NCBI GenBank assembly: GCA_001910725.1 | Contig: MJGA01000008.1 | Span: forward strand, 1,054,001 to 1,118,000 | DNA length: 64,000 nucleotides | Direction of reading: 5' to 3' | From: Phanerodontia chrysosporium | Lineage: Eukaryota; Basidiomycota; Agaricomycetes; Polyporales; Phanerochaetaceae | Shown here: positions 46,321-56,105 of the stretch, piece by piece | How the letters are laid out: every line of letters begins with the position of its first letter | How positions within the stretch are numbered: position 1 is the stretch's first letter | Position numbers and translations under genes: made by a program | The notes under the pieces: model-generated | The model's database searches: none | Told to the model about the DNA's origin: nothing | Seen by the model: only the letters and a program-made list of their open reading frames with translations

Positions 46321-47257
46321 ATGTCCGCACCGAGCATCACCCACTTCAAGGTTCTCCTCTTTGACGTCTACGCCACGCTCGTCGTAAGTGGCGTTCGCTT
46401 CTGGCCGCTGCGTATTATCCTCTGACGTGCCGTTCGTCAATTTTTGCAAGGACTGGGAGACAGGCATCTTCGAGGCCATGAAACCGATGCTGGACCGCGT
46501 CGGCTCTCCGCTTGCCCAGTCGAAACGCGACACGCTCCTGGCATTCGAAAGCGTCGAAGTCGATCTGCAGGCCAAATACCCCACGATGCTGTACTCCGAT
46601 ATCCTCGCACATACCCACGCAGAGCTCAAGCGCCGGCTGACGAACAAACCGTCGCTGGCCCACCCCGACGGCGCTGCTACGGCGCCCGTCGAGCAGTCCC
46701 GGGGAGACGGCACCCAAGCTTCGGGACTGATACAGGCCGGGACGTCCGCCGCGGCCGGCGAGCCCGCAACTCCGGGCCTTGAGGAGGACGACATTGCCTT
46801 CGGGAAGAGCATACCGAAGTGGCCGGTCTTCCCGGACACGATTTCTGCGCTCGCGCGGCTGTCGAAGCACTACAAGCTCGCCGTGCTCTCCAACGTCGAC
46901 CACCAGTCCTTTGCCGCGACGCGCGCGATCCTCGAGCGCTCGGACCCTGCAAATACGTTCTCCTTTGACGCGATCTTTACCGCGCAGGACATCGGGTCGT
47001 ACAAGCCGGGCCCTGCGAACTTCCAGTACGCGCTGCGCAAGCTCGACGAGCTATTCGGCGCAAAGAAGGACGACGTGCTAGTCACCGCCGCGTCGCTGCT
47101 GCATGACCACGCCCCGGCGAACCAGCTCGGCATCAAGAGCGCGTACATTGCCAGGCAAGGTGCGGTCATGAGCCAAAGCAGCCCTGCGAAGTACGACTGG
47201 AAGTTCAACACGCTTGGAGAGATGGCGGATGAGGTGGAGAGGCAAGCAAAAGCCTAG
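46321..47257 (+). CDS. Haloacid dehalogenase-like hydrolase (type II 2-haloacid dehalogenase family)
   Basis: Two exons (46321-46383 and 46451-47257) with a 67-nt GTAAGT...GCAAG intron give 289 aa. Motif I is LLFDVYATLVDWETG (nucleophile Asp at residue 14), motif II is LSNVDHQSF, the conserved Lys is in YKPGPANFQYAL, and the motif IV area reads AASLLHDHAPANQLGI. This is the L-2-haloacid dehalogenase subgroup, whose fungal members are mostly uncharacterised; true dehalogenation needs testing. A Gly/Ala/Thr insert (PVEQSRGDGTQ.. EPATPGLEED) lengthens the cap region compared with bacterial enzymes (about 220-230 aa). Cytosolic. Confidence 0.9.
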
Positions 47258-47657
47258 TCGTTTACACAACTTGTATTGGAATTGCTATGATGCCAGCGAG
47301 TGGAACTAAAGAGTGCGACTAGTCTGACGCGCTCTGAGGGATGTAATTTTGCCTGTAGACTTGAGGCCCCCAAACTCCGGGCCATGAGACAGCTCCAGCG
47401 GTAGAATATACATACACGAGGCAATGTATTACAGCACGATCCTAGATACTCGAATCGCGGTTCCCACACCAGTCCCCACGTAGTGAGGTGCAAGTCTGGG
47501 AGCAGGTACGAAAAGACTAGCAACATCTACACATGTCCAACTAAAGCTCCGTTCGACCCACAGCCGCTAGGTTGGTATGCTTCTTCCGTCAGGAGGGTGC
47601 TGCACTGCCCTGATCGGCCGATGTAGTGTTTGTCCCCTTCCCAGAGCCTCGGAAACG
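47258..47657. other. Spacer between convergent genes
   Basis: About 400 bp of 3' flanking sequence. No feature recognised. Confidence 0.5.
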
Positions 47658-49170
47658 TCAGTGCGCCGGTGCTGTCTGACGGAACTGCGGTGAGCAATTC
47701 GGATGTGAGACAGACCGGGGAAGAGGACGTGTTGTCGTGGCACTCGCAACACGGCGTAAGTTGATGAGGAAACGCGAGAGCAGCAGCGATGTTACTCTAG
47801 AGCTCGTCAGCAGTGTATATGGGCAGACAACGCAAACAAAACCTGGCGTACGGCGTTACATAGAAGGACACATAGTTGTTTCCCTGATTGCCCCAAGCGT
47901 CAGATAGTGAGAGGTACTGGTCTCGATGCACATACCGGGACTCGAGCGGTGACAATGATCTGTACCACATTCAAAGTGAATAGCGCTCTGCGAGGACCGA
48001 TGGAGTGAGTGGGGACTGAGCAAAATGAAGAGTACATACAGGAAGCACACGGTACCTGCGGAACATCAGATATCACTTTGCGTACGATACGGAGGTAGGT
48101 GCGCACCGTCTTTTACCAGCATCTCCGCCAGCGCGGACATGTTGGACAACATAGACGTCGGCGACCCGAGTCGAACCGTCCGCAAAAGCGTCAGAAGAAA
48201 TATAAGGCCATCGGCCGCGGTAGTGCTCGCGCGACTCGCGATGATGACTGTGTTGTTGTCAGCTGCGGGAATCAATTGGACGGGCGTAAGCTCACATCTA
48301 TCAAATAAGTCGTCAGCGACAGAGCCGCCAGTGCGAAGGATACGTACTTGCTATACATCGGGCCTGGAAGCCGTTCAAGCGATATCGCGCAACCCGTCGA
48401 AGGCGGGGTGCGATCCGAGTGCCCTCGTAGCTGTCCATGATCTGCAAGCAGCGAGGATACGAAGTTAGAACGACAAAACGGAGGAACACTGGAGAATGAC
48501 AATATTCAACACCGGTGCAACAAGAGATAGGATCAGAACAGGCGCAGCCGGTCTCCAGTCTTGATTCCAGAGCGCATATATACGTAAGGTGTTGAAGGCT
48601 GCGATCCGGTGAGTCCAGTGAGATAGGGCTTCGGCTGCGAACCTACCTGCGACAGTGAACAATGCAGCGATGAGAAGCGACTGTATCAGGCGGACAAAAG
48701 GACCGCAGCTGAAATTGCGTTGCGTAAACGGGATACCACATACGAAATCTGTAAACTCCATTACCTCTGCGATAGAAACTTGAATGAGCCGAGGCGTATG
48801 ACAGCGGCGCAGGTATACGGACCTTAGAATTCTGAAAAGCGGCTTGTTCCAGAAATTCGAAGACCGTGATCAGAAGATTGACGTAGCGGTTGGCCAGGAA
48901 TAATATCGTCGCCAGAGATACTCTCCTGGTCCAGACCCAGCGAACCTCGTCTCCGAAGGTAATGCAGTAATCCCATAGGAACAGTGCTGCGGTTCACGAG
49001 AGTGAGATAGTGTAAAAATGTGGGTGGACAGAGATTGTGTACCCCGCACTGAGACATTGCAATAGTTCTGTCGCAGACTAGCAAGTCATCAATCAGCATG
49101 AACAGCAGGATGTGGAGCAAGTCACTCACAAGTTCTGGTAGGCCGCAGGAGTCTGGGATGTGGGTGACAT
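47658..49170 (-). CDS. DUF6533-type multi-helix membrane protein
   Basis: The start ATG at 49170 (MSPTSQTPAAYQNF) is followed by a small exon LRQNYCNVSVR and then the family signature ALFLWDYCITFGDEVRWVW, TRRVSLATILFLANRY and VNLLITVFEFLEQA. Later exons give FNTLRIYALWNQDWRPA with LILSLVAPVLNI (about 48590-48480), IIMDSYEGTR, SRASTTAADGLIFLLTLLRTV (about 48250), GTVCFLYVLFILL (about 48020) and the typical end VTSLLLSRFLINLRR, then RPLPRSVSHP to a stop at 47660-47658. I count about nine exons; only the first four junctions were checked base by base. Agaricomycete genomes carry dozens of such genes, function unknown. It is a different family from the seven-helix protein at 27819-29150. Confidence 0.75.
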
Positions 49171-50365
49171 GGGAGGGGACTTGAGTTGCCCTACAAGCCG
49201 TCGGAGCATATGGTTTTGTAGGTGTCTGAAATGAGAGCATACCGCTAACCTGACTCAATCTGAGATATCCTCGTTAGAGTTAGTGCAGTGCGACCCTTTC
49301 CACACACACGAGCTGAAGCGGGGAGAAACCTTGATTGAGAGCCACGGGGATCACAGAAGTCAGCTCAGCATAAGGCTGCCCAAAGCGACGCTGCCTCCAC
49401 ACATAGCTTCCCGCCTTGCGTCTACGTGTTCCCACCGGCTCATCCGGGCATTGGAGCTTAACTAGCGATTGTTCGTCAAGGCAAAGACATCTGAAACAGA
49501 CAGATGGGGATGAAATGCAGTTAGTCAGTCGGGACGCCAACACTCGTAGAATCTATGCGGTCACCGTGAGTGCTATGAGTTTTCACACCACTGTGAACAG
49601 AGCAGACACATCGCCAGCTTTGCTCTCGCGAACGCAGCGTACCCAGTCAGAGTCAGAGACGCCCTGTACGATGACGCTGCGCGAGTTCCCAATTTGGCTA
49701 TCGTTGTTGTGCGCATCACAAACTCAAAACTCACTTCCACAGGGTGCATGCCTTGATACCTTCTCGACATCCCTTTTCCATTATTAAGTCACACGTACAG
49801 AGGTACTTTGCGCATGCCTGTTGTGTCTGTCCGAAAGCGGGCCGAAAATCTCCTCAAACTGCCGGGACTTCGGAACTGAAAACTTACGCGGTCGCGGAGT
49901 CACATCTAGGCAACGACAAGGGCTCAGCGCTCAGGTCTAGACACCACCCTCCTGTTCCATGCAGCGTATAACACTATGGCGAACTTTCGAGAACTTCAAG
50001 TTCAAGTTCGCTCCGCGCTTTTGGGACGCACGACTTCCTGCCCCCAGTACGGTGGGCGGCCAAGAGAACAGTCGCGTTTCTGGAGATCTAAACAGCTTCT
50101 GCCTTTCAGTGCAAGCACGCGTCTTCTTTGCTTTTTGAACAAGTTCTTGACCGGTCAAATCTACGCCGTGGTCCGACGCCGCACCCGTAGCGCCCAGCAT
50201 TCGGAATCTAGTCAGCGACAGCAGGTACGCACTATACCGTTCCACGCGCAACCCTTTGGCACTTGTCGCAATTAGATTACCATCTAATTAATTCTCTGTT
50301 GCAGACGAGTGGACCCATACGAATCTAACCTTGCTGCCAGACGTTGATGTTGCCTTTGAAGCGAC
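49171..50365. other. Intergenic, no supported gene
   Basis: Short frames only (for example plus 49976-50275, minus 49573-49770). None has a domain or clean exon structure. Confidence 0.4.
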
Positions 50366-50372
50366 TATAAAG
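50366..50372 (+). promoter_or_regulatory. TATA box of secreted peptide gene 1
   Basis: TATAAAG, 142 bp before the ATG at 50508. A TGAGCATTGTAA leader motif follows at 50419, shared with the other two peptide genes. Confidence 0.6.
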
Positions 50373-50507
50373 ACACACAAGACAAGTGAAGAAGATCTCA
50401 TCGCCCCCCTCCCCCAGCTGAGCATTGTAAGCCCAAAACTTCCTACCACGCACACGTACATTCCCCTGAGATATTACCCTGCAGCACAGCGTTTGTAGTT
50501 GCCAGTC

Positions 50508-50710
50508 ATGCACATCAAATTCATCATAGCGTCCTTTCTGCTTATGCTGGGTATCGGCGTTACTGCCGTGCCCTTGTCCGATAACGACATGAGGCTTTGC
50601 AAGCGGTGTGTACCTAACGGCTCGCTCCATGTGTTCTTGCTGACCTTCATCTCCTCAGCGACCCTGCTGACGAGTCTGTTGGCAAGCGACAAGGTGCCTG
50701 CTGCTGTTAG
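50508..50710 (+). CDS. Secreted micro-protein 1 (signal peptide, KR-Q, CCC end)
   Basis: Two exons, 50508-50605 and 50659-50710, flank a 53-nt intron and encode 49 aa. A signal peptide starts MHIKFIIASFLLML with likely cleavage after GVTA. A short pro-region ends in CKR at the exon junction, then comes DPADESVGKR and the end QGACCC. Kex2-type cleavage after GKR would leave a hexapeptide beginning with Gln, a residue that often cyclises to pyroglutamate. The intron splits an Arg codon (phase 2), exactly as in the gene at 51740. Exon 2 is 52 nt in both. Without splicing, the frame instead reads on through the intron and the end is lost. I know of no named family. A peptide signal, an effector or a RiPP-like precursor are open options; there is no C-terminal CaaX box as in basidiomycete mating pheromones. 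Confidence 0.6.
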
Positions 50711-51606
50711 CCAGCTAGATATGACGTTCAACGTTCTGTACAATATTTGAATTACACTCGAGTGATAGCCTCTGCCAAATTTCTAGCCTTTCTGCCGCTA
50801 ACACGTCTCCGCGCGTGCAGACGGTGTGGCCTCCCCCGTCATTAGTGGTTTTTTCGGTATTAGATCCTTGAAACATCCCAATAATAGCCTGTGCCGTTCC
50901 AACTCGTCAGACTCGACACCATTCTCCCTTCCTCTTTCCATGGACCATCTCTCAGAAGACTGGTACAGAACACCGCAGCGAGATTGAAAAGATATAATTC
51001 CTATCATGCGAAACAATAATATCCCATCCAGTCAGCATTTTCATTGAGCGCCATATCCGAAGTACAAGCGAGTAGCTAGTCTGGACGGCATCTGCAGCCG
51101 CCGAATATAGCAAAACGGACGCAGCTCTGTAGCCACGACATGAGTGGTATTGTCATGTCGTCCATGCAGCGCGCGCAGGACCAAATGCGACACAAGGCCG
51201 GGCGGTGCACATCCCGCTGCAAACTTTCTCGCAGCGCCTACACCAGGAGTGCTTGTGTCCATCTGTCCATATAGGAGCATAAAGAAAACGTTAGGTCTTG
51301 TGATGATCCACCAGATCGGACCTCAAGAAGGCTTGCAGGCGCGCCACGTGTATGCGCACGCGCCGAACGAGCGATCCTGCCTGCGTTTCGTTGCTCTTGA
51401 ATGCTTGATATCTTGGCGGTCGAAGCGTCGTACATTTCGCGATACGCTGAGGTGCTGACCGGCGCGCTGCAACGTGACATTGACCAGACGCCTCGGTCGG
51501 CTTCAGGACGTTATCGACAGCGGTCATGGGCAGACTACACTGCTCCACAGATGTCCTGAGAGCTTCTAACGCCCATCCACGTCAGTTTGCGCTCGTAAAC
51601 GTCGAC
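50711..51606. other. Spacer between peptide genes 1 and 2
   Basis: Nearly 900 bp without a supported gene. Confidence 0.4.
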
Positions 51607-51614
51607 TATAAAAG
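51607..51614 (+). promoter_or_regulatory. TATA box of secreted peptide gene 2
   Basis: TATAAAAG, 133 bp before the ATG at 51740. The motif TGAGCACATACCTGTAA follows at 51649. Confidence 0.65.
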
Positions 51615-51739
51615 CCGGCGAACGATGTGAATAGGGCTCATCGCCTCAGTGAGCACATACCTGTAAGCTCTAAGGCCTCGCTGTGGCGGTCATATCCTAA
51701 CGCAGGAGTATTTCTTCTGTAAAAGAGCCGTCGATCGCC

Positions 51740-51950
51740 ATGCACCTCAAAGCTGTCATCGTTTCTCTCACCTTCCTCGTCTTAAGCCTCAGCGTCGCAG
51801 CCGCATCCACGCCCGGCACAGATGGTGCCAGCCCTTGTAGACGGTAAGGACATTGTTGTCGAGATAGCACTAACCTATTCTGATATTCGGTGGTGCAGGC
51901 AGCTAGCTGACGGGCTTGAAGGACGCCAGGAGCCCTGTTGCTGCGGTTGA
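51740..51950 (+). CDS. Secreted micro-protein 2 (signal peptide, GR-Q, CCCG end)
   Basis: Two exons, 51740-51843 and 51899-51950, with a 55-nt GTAAGG...GTGCAG intron, encode 51 aa. The signal peptide starts MHLKAVIVSLTFLVLSL with likely cleavage after SVAAA. The pro-region ends CRR at the intron, followed by QLADGLEGR and the end QEPCCCG. Layout, intron phase, exon 2 length (52 nt) and the R-Q-x-x-C-C-C end match peptide 1, and the AD..G.RQ..CCC pattern aligns without large gaps. The stop lies 95 bp from the stop of a convergent oligopeptide transporter gene. Predicted mature product is a Gln-started heptapeptide if a Kex2-like enzyme cuts after Arg; a single Arg (GR) is a weaker site than KR. 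Confidence 0.6.
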
Positions 51951-52045
51951 TAGCATGACGTTGAGATATCTGACTGAAGGACGATTCATGTAATGCCCAC
52001 GGTCCAACATTATGATACATGTTTCCTTTTTCCAAGGACAACAGC

Positions 52046-55000
52046 TCAGCTCGTCGCTGCACACCGGTCGACCGAGAGGTTGGCCGGATTGCCCCACCAG
52101 TTTGGGAAGTCCACTGCGCGGCCGCTGGCTCCGAAGACGGCAAAGCTCTGCAAAGTCTTTCAGCAGGACGTGACAAGGCAATGGTCAGAGCACTTACCAG
52201 TATGAACATGATGACCTGACTACCGCCGTCCAGCGCTGCGCTGGTCAGATAGTTGTACTTCTTGAACCATTTGGGGCGACGCGAACGCGCCCACCACTGC
52301 GAGGCAAATCCAATGACGACGCAGGACCACCACTGGCCATTGACTGAGTATGGGAGGTAGCCGACGTAGAGCGCGACGATGGGTGTGTTGATGTACGCCG
52401 CCGCGCGACTGACCCAGCTACCCCGTGGTGCATACCGATGCACAAGCCAGAACGGCAGCGGGAAGACTAGCCCGAGAAGAATTGCAAAGGGAACGAGCCA
52501 ATAAGGCTTTCCGACGGTGAAACTGGGGGTGTCGGGGTGAGGGAGAGCTGAGGAGAGAAGCTTCGGTAGGAACGTACAGTTCCTTCCCTAGAGCGCCCAT
52601 TGCAACAGATGCAGAGTTGTACTGCTGGATGATCCAGCCGCTCCACTGCCACGCAGCGAGTCAGCAGTCAGTTAGCATTCTTCGGATGCTTGCAACATAC
52701 CACACGTGTGCCTACAGGGTCGAGAAGCACCTCCCTGTTGTTGTTCACAATCGTGATCATCACTGGGACACATCAGTAAAACGCACACCACCCGCAATGA
52801 TTGTACGCGTACTCGTGTAATTGAAGATGGACCCGACGATGGATCCCGCCATTTGCGCGGCAAAGGTGACTCGCGGCGGCAATTTAGTGTATTGGCCAAG
52901 CTTGAGATCTGCCAGTGACCGTCGACTCGAGTCTCAAAACTCTTCTTCCGAAAACACGAGCGTACCTTGCAGCATGGCTAGAGTCTGGAAAGCAGTGCTA
53001 TTCCCGTACAGGTTGACGTACATAACCGTGCTTTGCCACATCGTCAGTCACCCTACAGAGCGATCCTTAGAGGGAAAAAGCACGTACATCGGCTTTCCGG
53101 GGTGTATAAACGCCGCTAATACCTGGATTGCGTATTTGATGGAAATCTGGAAACCGGTGGTCGCGGCGACTGATAGACAATAGTCAACACAACAGTATAG
53201 GGACCTTCGGTGAAAGACCTACTAAAGCCGAGGCAGACAGCGATGACTGCACTGATGGCTGTGAAGAGGATCACGCTCCACCAGGGCATGAGCGGCGTCG
53301 ACGTAGTGTACTGTGCATTGAGTCTCGTTTAACAAATACCGCCTGTCGAGAGATGAGCTGATTACATACGCTGCATCCTATTCCGACGCCAAGCGATGCG
53401 AGGAACAGCAGGCCATACCACCATTGTGGGACTTCGGGGTATTTCCTCATCTCTGTAAGCGACCGTCAGCCGCTATGAAGGTCTCTGACAGGGTGTAACT
53501 CGCCTTTGTAATGCGGATCGTCAATCTCCTGACTATTTTTGAGGAACTTGAAGCCCGCAAACGCTGTTCCTTGCGTGAGAACGCTTCACCTGCTTGACTA
53601 TAAGACAAATGGCTCACCAGCTTTCAAGTCCGACCAATGCCATAGCAGCACATGCACCAAGGCCGCACCAAGGCTGAAGTTGTAGCACATTTGGCTGACG
53701 ACATAGGTTGCGGTATAACGCGGGAGGCCAACTTCCGCGAGCTTGCTCTTGTCGAGAGAGTTATCTGGTGTGAGAATCGCGCTCTGGTTGTACGTGTTCC
53801 CGTCGGAACCAAATAGCGAGGTTGACATGAATACAAGGTCCCGGGCATTGAAGCTGTTCTTGTAATATGCGAGGGTGAGAACGAGATAGCCGATGGCCAT
53901 TCCCACTGGAGAGCTGACGTCAAATTGAGTGTTTAAGATGTAGGTTGTCTAACATACGATATGAGTTGACCTGTGTCTGGAGCGGCCAGACCAGCGGGCT
54001 GCCCTGCGTGATGAGCGTCCAGCTGGTGCCGAAACTCAGCAGGCCGATGCCTTCATTACTAGAGCCAGCGCCGAAGAGATTGCGGACAAAGGTGGAGCGA
54101 CCATTGTCGATAAGACAGACGACGGAAATGGCTGTTAGCAGCGGGAAAGGATACTGCGGGATCCTGTAAAGGTGCCATGAGCGGACGTTTACCCAATCAC
54201 GATGACGTGAAGACGTGCCATTCCCACAGGAAAATCGCCGCGAAGACAATCCAGAAGTATCTCCTCTTCTTATGGTTGAGCGTTCCCTTGAAATGCAGAC
54301 TCTGCAGAAGTGACACGACGGAGATGTACGATGGATAGAACGCGTATGTCGGGTACACCAACAGAGTGCGGACTATGACTTGTGAGACACATATACTGTG
54401 AACGACAGCGTGGGCAGACTTACGGATACCTGCCATACCATACCCTAGCATTTGGCTCGCGAATATTTGGAAAATGGCGACCGCGGCATTTAGCTTCTCA
54501 TTATAGAAGAGATCTGTCACAAATCAATGCATCAAGGTCACTAGCTCTCATACTATCACATACGCACCGATAGCTGCGATGACTTCCATTGCAATGGCTA
54601 CAGAAGAAGCGGTGGAAGCCATGATGACGATAGCGTGTGCTCTGGAAAGCGAGCATCAGAATATGACTGTCAAGAGAAACGGAGAAGGCTGACCCTTGAT
54701 GTTGAACGGCCGGGATTGAGGTATCGGAACCAACCCTTAGTAGGGATGAACGCTGCACACTCAGATTGTTAGCATGCTCTCGCTATCTTCAAGAACAGTT
54801 AACGCACTGGCCATCGCCTCCCCAAGCACGTATGCAATGATTAGACAGAAAAGCTGAGAGACGGAAGCATTCTGGTCTGCTGTCAGCCCATACGTCCACT
54901 AAACAAAGTCATGTGGACTTGCCTGAGGTTTGAAGGTGTAAATCGTTGCAAGGACAGCGCTGAAGACGCTTAGACCCAATCCCAGGAAGACGGTTCTGAA

Positions 55001-55279
55001 CGTGAACGCCTGTTGCGTAGGATCATCGTCGGTCGAGATAACCTGACATGGCGCGTTCGTCAGCAACGAACAATCACGAACTGTCAACCATCGGCAGACC
55101 TGCAGCGCAACATCCTCCGCCTTCTCGATGACTGCCGAGTCGGTGTCGTCGAAATCATCATCCGAGGCCTCGAGTACGTCGACCTGCGCAACTTTCTCCG
55201 TATCGAGCTTCTTGAGCGACGAGTCGCTCTCTGTACGCTCGCGTCTGAGCACCCGCGAGTCCTCGAGAGAGACCGACAT
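52046..55279 (-). CDS. Oligopeptide transporter, OPT family, two apparent base deletions
   Basis: Many short exons on the minus strand. The start at 55279 (MSVSLEDSRV) leads into an acidic cytosolic N-tail (EASDDDFDDTDSAVIEKAED). An in-frame ATG at 55333 is an alternative start. Recognisable OPT blocks follow: DDPTQQAFTFRTVFLGLGLS, ASVSQLFCLIIAYVLGEAMA, WFRYLNPG.FNIK and EHT.IVIMASTASSVA around 54720-54580, later SAALDGGSQVIMFI, and the C-terminus SFAVFGASGRAVDFPNWWGN with SVDRC. About 14-16 membrane helices are expected. These proton-coupled plasma-membrane carriers import tri- to hexapeptides, glutathione or related compounds. The conserved NPGPFNIKEHTA motif reads correctly only if one base is added at about 54708-54711 and another at about 54632-54635. 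Six GATA-type sites lie upstream. Most internal junctions were not resolved. Confidence 0.88.
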
Positions 55280-56105
55280 GGTTTGGCTAATGTGAGACGC
55301 AGACAGAGGTCGTACCACAGGTGGTGCCTCCACTTCTAGTTCTCACCCGTCCACCGTCTTAACACAGTAGCATCTCTGCACGTGCATACATGGTCCCATG
55401 GATAGTGCCGTAGGAAAGTGCACACGACTGGAGAGCGATAGAGGCTTTCGGTCCGCTTATCTCTTGGCGCTGTCCCCTAAGCGGGCGGGAGTGCGAGGAT
55501 AACGAAACGTATGCCTAGATATGGTTCTTGGCCCCTGCGGGGGCAAACCATTGTGCTAAAGGCGGGGTTATCAGCGGTGTCAGGGCGCCTTGGAATGATA
55601 ACCTTTCTGCTATCGACAGCACACCTCGTGGGCAACAACAGCTCTGGTGCGAATGAGCGGGACAGACCAGAGCTTCCCATCACATAAGAAGCCCGTGCTC
55701 ATTGACTTATCAGCGTTGTACGATAAGTTCTGGTCGGCGTCTCTTGCATGGCACAACCCTCTGTGTTGAAGTTTTTGAGTCTCATTTCCGAAGAACGTGT
55801 CATAGTGTAGTCGTACCTTACATGTACCGATAGCAAAACCAAGGTTTGCTGCGCGAGCGCCACCAGTTTGCCTCTGTCGGGGCGTTATCACGGGCGGCAA
55901 AGTCCGACTTAGGCAGGAAGTGTAGTTCAGCTTGGTGGTACGAAGCCCTGCACTCAGACGATTCTACGCAAAGCCATATATCGGCGGGGTGGCGAGCATG
56001 CCTACAATACAAGCAAGACAGATAACGGAGTCTGAAGATGGAAGAGCAAATGAAAGCATATCGAGTAGATCGCAACGAGAAGCCCGCTCACAGACGTTTG
56101 ACCCC
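55280..56105. other. OPT promoter region and MATE 3' flank
   Basis: No supported gene. It carries the cluster of GATA-type sites listed separately. Confidence 0.5.
55457..55890. promoter_or_regulatory. Six GATA-type sites upstream of the OPT gene
   Basis: HGATAR words at 55457-55462 (AGATAA, minus), 55568-55573 (TGATAA, minus), 55596-55601 (TGATAA, plus), 55707-55712 (TGATAA, minus), 55721-55726 (CGATAA, plus) and 55885-55890 (TGATAA, minus), that is 180-610 bp upstream of the start. About 1.3 would be expected by chance in 434 bp, fewer in GC-rich DNA. This supports control by a nitrogen GATA factor, as known for fungal peptide transporters. Confidence 0.55.
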
